A stretch of 64,000 nt of DNA from Streptomyces cynarae (GTDB taxonomy: Bacteria > Actinomycetota > Actinomycetes > Streptomycetales > Streptomycetaceae). Under the pieces are notes generated by a model. That model did not search any database, was not told the origin of the DNA, and saw only the letters and a list, made by a program, of their open reading frames with translations. Made by a program: the position numbers and the translations under genes. Positions within the stretch are counted from its first letter, which is position 1, and every line of letters starts with the position of its first letter. This document shows, piece after piece, positions 57,760-64,000 of this stretch. The DNA lies in assembly GCF_025642135.1 (NCBI RefSeq), contig NZ_CP106793.1, positions 8,338,001-8,402,000 of the forward strand. Direction: 5' to 3'.

Positions 57760-59694
57760 TCACCGCACGCGCCGGAACACGTCGTCGGAGTCGTCCCACG
57801 TGGGCAGCTCCTCCGGCCGCCGCTCCCGTGGAACGCGTGACGCCGACTGGTACATGGCGTCGATCTCGACCGCGTACCTGCGGGCGATGGCGTCCCGGCG
57901 CAGCTTCATCGACGGCGTCAGCAGCCCGTTCGCCACGTCGAACGGCTCAGGCAGTACTCGGAAGACCCGGATCGACTCGGACCGCGACACCGTGCAGTTG
58001 GCGGCGGCCACGGCGCGTGCGATCTCCTGCCGCAGCGCGTTCTCCTCCCGGGCGTCCCGGCCCTCCCGGCCCGGGGTGTCCCCGCGCGTGAACAGTGCGC
58101 CGCGCCAGTGCGCCACGAACTCCGGGTCCAGGGTGATCAGGGCGCCGACGCAGGGCCGGTTGTCGCCCACGACGACCGCCTGGTGAATGAGCGGATGCAC
58201 CCGCAGGCGCTCCTCCAGTGCCGCCGGGGCCACGCTCTTGCCGCCGCTCGTGACGATGACGTCCTTCTTGCGGCCCGTGATGGACAGATACCCCTCGGAG
58301 TCCAGACGCCCGATGTCTCCCGTGGCCAGCCAGCCGTCGCGCAGCGCCGCGCGGGTGCCGTGGTCGTCGCCCACATACCCCTGGAACACCGACGGGCCGC
58401 GCACCAGGATCTCCCCGTCCTCGGCCACCCGTACGTCGACACCCGGAAGCGGGCGCCCCACCGTGCCGGACTTCTCCCGCCCGATCGGCTGCGCGGTGAT
58501 GCCTCCGCTCGTCTCGGTGAGCCCGTACCCGTCGTGGACGAGGATGCCGATGCCCGCGAAGAAGAGGGCGAGTTCGCGGTTCAGGGGCGATCCCCCGGAC
58601 ACCGCCCCGCACACCCGCCCGCCCAGCGCGGCGCGCAGCTTGCGGTACACGGCCTTGTCGTAGAGAGCGTGCTGCAGCCTCAGGTCGAAGCCGGGGCCGG
58701 GCCCGGTGCCCAGCCGCTGCCGTTCGGCCGCGAGCGCGTAGTCCTGCGCGGTGCGGACGGCCCGCTCGAACAGGGCACCCCGGCCCGCCTGCTGGGCGGT
58801 TTGGAGGAACTTCTTGTACAGCTTCTCGAAGACGTACGGCACCGCGTACAGGTACGTGGGCCGGAACGTCAGCAACGACGAGGCCAGGGCCTCCGCGGAC
58901 AGCTCGGGTTCGTGGCCCATGAGGATGCCGCCGCGCAGACACAGCCCCTGGAGCATCAGCCCGTACACATGCGAGAAGGGCAGGAAGACGAGGATGGAGG
59001 GCTGCTCACCGGGCGGTGCCGCGGTGTGCCGCCAACCGGCCAGCAGCGTGTCGCAGGGGCTCGCCAGGTTGCGGTGGCTGAGCGCGCATCCGCGGGGGTG
59101 CCCGCTCGTGCCGGAGGTGTAGGCGACGATCGCGGTCGACTCCGGCAGCACGATCCGGCGCAGCGAGTCGACGGTCGTGGCCGGGACCGGACGACCGCGC
59201 TCCACGAGATCGTCCAGCGCGCCCACGTCCAGTTGCCAGACGTGGCGCAGCCGGGGCAGCGAGCCGCACACCGACCCCACGGTCATCACGCCGTGCTCGT
59301 CCTCGACGACCACGGCGACGCAGCCGGCGTCCCTCAGGATCCACTCGACCTGCTCGTGCGAGGACGTGGGATGGACCGGCACCACCTCGGCGCCGATCGC
59401 CCACAGCGCGCAGCTGAGCAGAGTCCACTCGTAGCGGGTGCGCGCCATGATGGCCACGCGGTTGCCGGGGCGGATGCCGCAGGCGATGAGTCCCCTCGCC
59501 AGATCGACCACTTCGTCACGCAGTTCGGCCGCCGTCATGGGGATCCAGGATCCGTCGTCGCTGCGGCGTGCCACCAGGGGAAGGTCCGGGTTCCGGCTTG
59601 CCGTGTCGAAGACGCTGTCGGCGAGTCCGCCCGTCATCACCGGCCCTGACACCGGGTCCGGGGCGGCCGGACGGGCGTTCCCAAAGTCGCGCAT
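57760..59694 (-). CDS. long-chain acyl-CoA synthetase (AMP-binding, FadD15-like)
   Basis: 644 residues from ATG 59694; a GGGGGG stretch precedes it, and an in-frame ATG 48 bp upstream is possible. Adenylation motifs are complete: A3 VAYTSGTSGHPRGCALSHRN, A5 DGYGLTETSGG, A7 DGWLATGDIG, A8 GRKKDVIVTSGGKSVAP. The C-terminus is long-chain FACS type (MKLRRDAIARRYAVEIDAMY). It activates fatty acids to acyl-CoA through acyl-AMP. It is divergent from a cupin gene and has no beta-oxidation neighbours. Confidence 0.9.
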   Translation of the reverse strand: MRDFGNARPAAPDPVSGPVMTGGLADSVFDTASRNPDLPLVARRSDDGSWIPMTAAELRDEVVDLARGLIACGIRPGNRVAIMARTRYEWTLLSCALWAIGAEVVPVHPTSSHEQVEWILRDAGCVAVVVEDEHGVMTVGSVCGSLPRLRHVWQLDVGALDDLVERGRPVPATTVDSLRRIVLPESTAIVAYTSGTSGHPRGCALSHRNLASPCDTLLAGWRHTAAPPGEQPSILVFLPFSHVYGLMLQGLCLRGGILMGHEPELSAEALASSLLTFRPTYLYAVPYVFEKLYKKFLQTAQQAGRGALFERAVRTAQDYALAAERQRLGTGPGPGFDLRLQHALYDKAVYRKLRAALGGRVCGAVSGGSPLNRELALFFAGIGILVHDGYGLTETSGGITAQPIGREKSGTVGRPLPGVDVRVAEDGEILVRGPSVFQGYVGDDHGTRAALRDGWLATGDIGRLDSEGYLSITGRKKDVIVTSGGKSVAPAALEERLRVHPLIHQAVVVGDNRPCVGALITLDPEFVAHWRGALFTRGDTPGREGRDAREENALRQEIARAVAAANCTVSRSESIRVFRVLPEPFDVANGLLTPSMKLRRDAIARRYAVEIDAMYQSASRVPRERRPEELPTWDDSDDVFRRVR

Positions 59695-59881
59695 GCGCCG
59701 CCCCCCGAGGCTTTCCTGCTTGATCGCCGATGGTTGCGGCATCGGCGGTGCTCGAATGTAGCCCAGGTTTCCGCCGGACGTGCCGGAAACGGCGACGAAC
59801 CCGCCGGTCCCGCTCTGGCGGTGCCGGATGGACGGGCGGACGATGAAGTGGAAGGAGCCGTTGACTGCGGAGGGAGCGGTC

Positions 59882-60247
59882 ATGCTCGAAGTGAAGGCAG
59901 CGGACAAGCCTGACGAGCGGCGTGATTTCCCCCGGGGCCACCTGGAGGCCGTCCATCTGACCGGACTCGACTTCGCGGTCGGGACCTTCGAGCCCGGCTG
60001 GCGCTGGTCGGAGTCCGTCGCCCCGATCGCCGGCACGCAGAGCTGCCAGTTCCACCACAACGGCTATGTCGTCCGGGGGCGGATGCACATCCGCATGGAC
60101 GACGGGGCCGAGGAGGAGCTCGGGCCCGGCGACGTCTTCGTCTGCTCGGCCGGGCACGACGCGTGGGTCGAGGGCGACGATCCCGTCGTGGTCCTGGACT
60201 TCGCGGGTCCCATGGCACAGGAGTACGCGAGGGCGGACCGCGGATAG
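59882..60247 (+). CDS. cupin-domain protein
   Basis: 121 residues from ATG 59882, chosen for the strong GGAGGGAGC site; upstream in-frame ATGs lack one. A single cupin barrel: WRWSESVAPIAGTQSCQFHH, motif 1-like GYVVRGRMHIRMDDGAEEEL and motif 2-like DVFVCSAGHDAWVEGDDPVV. The metal-ligand His/Glu set is partly altered, so metal binding is uncertain. A perfect hairpin follows. Function unknown. Confidence 0.85.
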   Translation: MLEVKAADKPDERRDFPRGHLEAVHLTGLDFAVGTFEPGWRWSESVAPIAGTQSCQFHHNGYVVRGRMHIRMDDGAEEELGPGDVFVCSAGHDAWVEGDDPVVVLDFAGPMAQEYARADRG

Positions 60248-60266
60248 CGGCGCAGGGAGAAGGCCT

Positions 60267-60297
60267 GCGGGGACCCGCAGGGCGTGCGGGTCCCCGC
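60267..60297. terminator. perfect hairpin terminator
   Basis: GCGGGGACCCGCA (60267-60279) pairs with 60285-60297 around 5 nt, between the convergent cupin and dioxygenase genes. Confidence 0.75.
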
Positions 60298-60398
60298 CGC
60301 GCCGTACGCGGGCGTCCTCGCCGGGTTTCCCCGCGCCGTATCCGGGGTGGGTCCTCGCCGAGGGCGGCGTGCCGGGTGAGTTTCCGGGCGCCGTCGCG

Positions 60399-61349
60399 TC
60401 ACCAGCGGCCGGGTGACGTACCGGTGATCGGGGACGAGGGCCGGCCGTCCGGGCCGACCGGGACGTCCCCGGCGAGCATCACCCGGTGCATGATCCGCGG
60501 ATGCTCGGGGCCGACGAGGTCGCTCGGGGCCAGATGAACGGTGGCCCGGTTGTCCCAGAAGGCCACGCTGCCGGCCTCCCAGCGGAAACGGACCGTGTAC
60601 TCCGGGCGCGTGGCCTGCTCCAGGAGCATCTGCAGGATGTGCGCGCTCTCCGCGCGTGACAGGCCGAGGATCTGCTCGACGTAGTAGCCGTTCACGAACA
60701 GCACCCGTTCGCCCGTCTCCGGGTGCACCCGGACCAGTGGATGCTCCGTGGCCACCTGGTGGTCCAGCAGATGACGCAGGTACGCGTCGTCGCCGGGCCG
60801 AGGCTGGTATCCGACGCCGAGCCGGTGCTCGGCGCGCAGGCTGTCGGCGAAACGCCGGACGGGCTCCGACAGACCCGCGTAGGCGGCTGCGAGGTTGGAC
60901 CACTGGGTGTCCCCGCCGTACGGGGGCACGCTCTCGGCGCGCAGGATGGTCGCGGCGGGCGGATCGACGCGGGCGCCGTGGTCGCAGTGCCAGCCCCGCA
61001 ACAGCGAGTGGCGCCTGCGCCGCAGCCACTCGTCGTGGTCCATGCCGTAGCGCCCGCCCAGCTCCAGCCGGTCGGCCGTGGTCTCCACCTCCGGGAAGTC
61101 CCGCGGTGAGGCACTGCCGCGCCTGCCCAGGACGACGGGCTCGCCGAACCGCCGGGCGAGCGCGACGTGCGCCGTGTGGTCCAGTTTCTGGTCCCGGAAG
61201 AACACCACCTTCCAGCGCAGCACGGCCGACCTGATCGTGGAGACCGCCGCGTCCGGCAGGTCGCCGGCCAGGTCGACCCCGGTGATCTCGGCACCGATGT
61301 GGCCCGCGACGGGCCTCACCTCGACCGCGGTACCACTGTCCGTCGTCAT
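60399..61349 (-). CDS. TauD/TfdA-family Fe(II)/2-oxoglutarate dioxygenase
   Basis: 316 residues from ATG 61349. Iron ligands are visible: HxD in LRGWHCDHGARVDPP (residues ~120-122) and the distal His in FWDNRATVHLAP; the 2-oxoglutarate Arg is in HPRIMHRVMLAGD. The N-terminal IGAEITGVDLAGDLPDAA is typical of the TauD clan. Characterised members oxidise taurine, sulfonates, aryloxyacids or amino-acid derivatives; nothing nearby names a substrate. No sulfonate transporter lies in view. It is divergent from the efe operon. Confidence 0.9.
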   Translation of the reverse strand: MTTDSGTAVEVRPVAGHIGAEITGVDLAGDLPDAAVSTIRSAVLRWKVVFFRDQKLDHTAHVALARRFGEPVVLGRRGSASPRDFPEVETTADRLELGGRYGMDHDEWLRRRRHSLLRGWHCDHGARVDPPAATILRAESVPPYGGDTQWSNLAAAYAGLSEPVRRFADSLRAEHRLGVGYQPRPGDDAYLRHLLDHQVATEHPLVRVHPETGERVLFVNGYYVEQILGLSRAESAHILQMLLEQATRPEYTVRFRWEAGSVAFWDNRATVHLAPSDLVGPEHPRIMHRVMLAGDVPVGPDGRPSSPITGTSPGRW

Positions 61350-61533
61350 ACGGGCTCCGTCCGTGGTGGGTCAGGACCTCACGGGGCAAGCATCGCCCGC
61401 CGCCGGCTCGTGCGAAAGATCACACAGGCTGCGTACGAGTGACCCGTCAGCCCTCGCCATGTCGGTCCTTTTGCCGTCCCATTGCCGTCCCATGGGCAAT
61501 TGGCGACACGGCTGTCGTCATGATGGTTCGGCA

Positions 61534-61558
61534 TTGGTAAGGCATGCCTTCGCTAACC
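61534..61558. promoter_or_regulatory. candidate iron box (DmdR/IdeR) upstream of efeU
   Basis: ttggtAAGGCATGCCTTcgctaacc contains the palindrome AAGGCATGCCTT and flanking TTGGT / CTAACC that resemble, with a gap, the actinomycete iron box consensus TTAGGTTAGGCTAACCTAA. It lies 40 bp before the efeU start, the expected position for iron-dependent repression. Confidence 0.45.
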
Positions 61559-61597
61559 TGCACGACCGACGGCGGGGGGCATGCCGGGGAGGGCCGC

Positions 61598-62617
61598 ATG
61601 TGGGATGACGCGTTTCCGAGCTTTCTCATCGGACTGAGGGAAGGGCTCGAAGGCGGACTCATCGTCTCCATCCTCGTCGCGACCCTCGTGAGAGCCGGTG
61701 CGAAGTCCCGGCTGCCCCAGGTGTGGACCGGAGTCCTCGCCGCGATCGCGCTCGCGATGAGCTTCGGCGCTGTGTTGACGTTCACCGCGGCATCCCTGTC
61801 CGCGACCGCCCAGGAGGCGTTCGGCGGCACCCTCAGCGTGATCGCCGTCGCGTTCGTCACCGCGATGGTCTTCTGGATGCGCCGCTCGGCCCGCAGTCTC
61901 TCCGGCGAGATCAAGGAGAAGGTCACCGGCGCGCTCGCGATGGGCGCCGGCATGCTGATCCTCACCTCGTTCCTCGCGGTGGGCCGCGAGGGCCTGGAGA
62001 CGGCTCTGTTCCTGTGGACCACGGCGCGCGCGGCCGGGGAGTCGGCGGGTCCGATGGCGGGCGCCGGGATCGGCCTCGTCCTCGCGGCCGGCCTGTGCTG
62101 GGGTCTGTACCGCCGCGTCCTGAAGATCAACCTGACCAGGTTCTTCACCGCGACCGGCGCCGTCCTCATCGTCATAGCCGCCGGGGTGCTGGGCTACGGC
62201 CTGCGCGATCTGCAGGAGGGCGGGGTCCTGCCGGGCGGCACCGCCTATGCCGTGGACCTCGGCGGCAGCGTCGACGCCGGTTCCTGGTACAGCACCCTGA
62301 TCCAGGGCGTGTTCAACCTGACGCCGACGATGACGTGGCTGCAGGTCGTCGCCTACGCCGGATACCTCGCCGTGGTGATGACGCTGTTCGTACGCGGCGT
62401 GCGCGGGGCCGGGGCCACGGCCACCCGGGCGAAGCCCACGCCGGCCGACCGGGCGAAGCCCGCGGTGAAGGCGAAGGAGGACCTCAAGGCGGAGGAGGGC
62501 GGCCGGGGCCCGCCGCCAAGGCACCGCAAACCCCGTCCGACACCCCGGCCCGCCGCCGCCCCGTCTGGGCCGTCCCCGTCGCCGTCGTCGCCGTCCCCTC
62601 CGTCGTGGCAGGGCTGA
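61598..62617 (+). CDS. efeU: ferrous/ferric iron permease EfeU (FTR1 family)
   Basis: 339 residues as read, from ATG 61598 with GGGAGGG 4 bp upstream. Seven membrane helices are predicted. The two FTR1 iron-permeation motifs are present: LREGLEGGLIVSIL (REGLE, residues ~12-16) and VGREGLETALFLW (REGLE, ~130). The last ~70 residues (from RAKPTPADRAKPAVKAKED) are charged and Pro-rich and overlap the EfeO reading frame, ending as low-complexity Pro/Ser at 62617. EfeU imports iron oxidised or delivered by EfeO/EfeB. The tail is probably an artefact of a frame change near 62509, so the true C-terminus is uncertain. Confidence 0.88.
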   Translation: MWDDAFPSFLIGLREGLEGGLIVSILVATLVRAGAKSRLPQVWTGVLAAIALAMSFGAVLTFTAASLSATAQEAFGGTLSVIAVAFVTAMVFWMRRSARSLSGEIKEKVTGALAMGAGMLILTSFLAVGREGLETALFLWTTARAAGESAGPMAGAGIGLVLAAGLCWGLYRRVLKINLTRFFTATGAVLIVIAAGVLGYGLRDLQEGGVLPGGTAYAVDLGGSVDAGSWYSTLIQGVFNLTPTMTWLQVVAYAGYLAVVMTLFVRGVRGAGATATRAKPTPADRAKPAVKAKEDLKAEEGGRGPPPRHRKPRPTPRPAAAPSGPSPSPSSPSPPSWQG

Positions 62618-63711
62618 TCGTCGCCGTCAGCGGCTCCGAGCCCGGCGGCAGCCAGACCGTCGCCGTGTCCGAGACCGAGTGCGGCAAGGGCTTCACCCCG
62701 CCCGAGCCCGGCCGGCAGACCTTCCAGATGCACAACACCGGCGACAAGACCTCCGAGGTGTACCTGGTCGACCCGGCCACCAACGCGGTGTACGGCGAGA
62801 TCGAGGGCCTTGCCCCCGGCACCACGCGCGACCTCGTCGCCACCGTCGCGGGCGGCAGCTACGCCTGGCGCTGCGTGCCCACCGGTGGCAAGGCCGTCAC
62901 CTCCAAGGCGGTCCGCGTGAGCGGCGGCGCCGGCGCCAAGGCCGTCGTCCCCGTCTCCGAGAAGGACCTCGCCGCGCCCCTGGCCGCGTACCGGACGTAC
63001 GTCGAACAGGGCCTGGCCACCCTCGTCACCCAGACCCGCAAGCTCAGCGACGACGTCTCCGCGGGCCACCTCGACGCGGCCCGCGCCGACTGGCTGACGG
63101 CCCACCGCACGTACTCCTCGCTGGGCGCCGCCTACGGCACCTTCGAGGACTTCGACCAGAAGATCAACGGCCGTCCCGACGGCCTGCCCGGCGGGGTGAA
63201 CGACAAGGACTTCACAGGCTTCCACCGCCTGGAGTACGGGCTGTGGCACGGCCAGTCCGCGGACCGGCTCAAGGCCCCCGCCCAGCAGCTCGCCGACGAT
63301 GCCGCCGGACTGCGGAAGGCGTTCCCCACCCAGACCTTCGACCCGGGCGACCTGCCCCTGCGTGCCCACGAGATCCTGGAGAACACGCTCCAGTTCGAGC
63401 TGAGCGGCGACGCCGACCAGGGCAGCGGCACCGAACTGGCCACCGCGGACGCCAACCTGGCCGGCACGCGCGAGCTCCTCACCGTCCTCAAGCCGCTGCT
63501 GACCACCCGCGCCCCGAAGCTGCTGCCCACCGTGGACGCGGACGTCGCCCGGGTGCAGAAGCTGCTCGACGCCGCCCACCACGGCGACTCCTGGACCCCC
63601 GTCGACCGGCTCGACGAGACCGCCCGTGACCGGCTGAACGGGGCCACCGGACAGCTCCTGGAGGACCTCGCCCCCATCCCGGACCTGCTCGAGATCCGGA
63701 AGTCCGCCTGA
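62509..63711 (+). CDS. efeO: iron-uptake protein EfeO, no start codon in frame
   Basis: About 400 residues in the frame different from efeU. A membrane segment (VWAVPVAVVAVPSVVAGLIV) is followed by a cupredoxin-like domain (ETECGKGFTPPEPGRQTF, SYAWRCVPTGG) and a peptidase-M75/imelysin-like EfeO domain (AAYRTYVEQGLATLVTQTRK, DFTGFHRLEYGLWHG with HxxE). It binds ferric iron outside the membrane for EfeU. No ATG/GTG start lies upstream of the membrane segment in a credible context; GTG 62605 would cut it. Restoring one base near GGGGCCC (62504-62511) would fuse it to EfeU. EfeB follows directly. Confidence 0.8.
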   Translation, partial: PAAKAPQTPSDTPARRRPVWAVPVAVVAVPSVVAGLIVAVSGSEPGGSQTVAVSETECGKGFTPPEPGRQTFQMHNTGDKTSEVYLVDPATNAVYGEIEGLAPGTTRDLVATVAGGSYAWRCVPTGGKAVTSKAVRVSGGAGAKAVVPVSEKDLAAPLAAYRTYVEQGLATLVTQTRKLSDDVSAGHLDAARADWLTAHRTYSSLGAAYGTFEDFDQKINGRPDGLPGGVNDKDFTGFHRLEYGLWHGQSADRLKAPAQQLADDAAGLRKAFPTQTFDPGDLPLRAHEILENTLQFELSGDADQGSGTELATADANLAGTRELLTVLKPLLTTRAPKLLPTVDADVARVQKLLDAAHHGDSWTPVDRLDETARDRLNGATGQLLEDLAPIPDLLEIRKSA

Positions 63712-63779
63712 TGGGGCGGGAGCGCGCCGCCAACGCCCGTACCGAAGCCGAGAACGCACACGCCGAAGGGAACCGCTCC

Positions 63780-64000
63780 ATGCCGTCCGCCGAAACGCCC
63801 GCCCCTCAGGGCGGCTGCCCCGCCGGTCACGGTCGCCGCTCCTTCGTGAAGACGGCCCTGGGCGCAGGGGCCGCGGGCGCGGTCCTGGTCGGCGGCGGCC
63901 TCGCCCTCAGCCAGGCCGGCACCGGCGAGGCGCACGCGGCGGACGACACGAACACCACGAAGGTCCCCTTCCACGGGGCCCACCAGGCGGGCATCATCAC
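63780..64000 (+). CDS. efeB: deferrochelatase/peroxidase EfeB (DyP type), 3' end outside window
   Basis: The N-terminal ~74 residues are visible. A Tat signal (HGRRSFVKTALGAGAAGAVL, then HAADDTN) precedes the start of the DyP-type peroxidase domain, which begins KVPFHGAHQAGIIT, as in EfeB. The start at ATG 63780 has GAAGGGAA upstream; an in-frame ATG at 63711 overlapping the efeO stop (TGATG) would add 23 residues. EfeB is a haem peroxidase exported folded through Tat and works with EfeO/EfeU in iron acquisition. Confidence 0.88.
   Translation, partial: MPSAETPAPQGGCPAGHGRRSFVKTALGAGAAGAVLVGGGLALSQAGTGEAHAADDTNTTKVPFHGAHQAGII

Noticed and set aside
1..64000. Phage or insertion-sequence content
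   Set aside because: No transposase, integrase or phage structural gene was seen on either strand.

Overview
The window is very GC-rich chromosomal DNA from a Streptomyces-like actinomycete. This rests on strong G/C bias at third codon positions, frequent GTG starts, many Tat-exported hydrolases, a probable F420-dependent oxidoreductase, a SAV_5884-type ATP-grasp RiPP pair, SpoIIE-type phosphatases and ROK/LacI/TetR-controlled sugar loci. I saw no rRNA, tRNA, CRISPR array, transposase or phage gene. Gene remnants and the mix of secreted CAZymes with regulators suggest an accessory, arm-like region.

Layout. 1-1.9 kb: the 3' end of a secreted tandem L-type lectin gene, a COG4315 secreted protein, then a rearrangement scar where a LuxR-type HTH fragment (minus) abuts an internally deleted glucarate dehydratase (plus). 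2-8.2 kb: TetR plus SGNH hydrolase, a secreted GH43-AbfB arabinan-type enzyme, a membrane peptidoglycan-binding protein and a secreted PAP2-type phosphatase with a C-terminal beta-repeat domain. 8.4-16 kb: a ROK-regulated carbohydrate locus (Gfo/Idh/MocA oxidoreductase, ROK repressor, binding protein, two permeases) ending in a large uncharacterised enzyme-like protein. 16-20.2 kb: a small-molecule kinase, a beta-phosphoglucomutase-like HAD enzyme and a GH65 disaccharide phosphorylase. 20.2-28.4 kb: a minus-strand operon GH127, binding protein, two permeases and a secreted clan GH-A enzyme with a ricin-type lectin, facing a divergent LacI regulator. I read it as a locus for beta-linked arabino-oligosaccharides.

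28.5-41 kb: a membrane PAS-SpoIIE phosphatase, a TetR/NTF2-like pair, small conserved proteins, an RpiR regulator, a 42-bp tandem repeat, an HSL-type esterase, a frame-disrupted PucR-type regulator, a cholesterol-oxidase-like flavoenzyme and an aldo/keto reductase. 41.3-42.5 kb: a graspetide precursor with its ATP-grasp ligase. 42.5-57.6 kb: a frame-disrupted membrane pseudokinase, a PobA-like monooxygenase, an LLM oxidoreductase, a serine hydrolase, a three-gene redox-signalling module (receiver-thioredoxin-reductase-like protein, cyclic-nucleotide-domain histidine kinase, UBP zinc finger), a universal stress protein, a dienelactone hydrolase, a DUF4032 protein and a second SpoIIE phosphatase. 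57.7-64 kb: an acyl-CoA synthetase, a cupin, a TauD-like dioxygenase and an efeUOB iron-uptake operon cut by the window edge.

Three genes (PucR-like, pseudokinase, efeU/efeO) are each broken by what looks like a one-base change in a G/C run. Whether that reflects sequencing error or biology should be settled before interpreting them.
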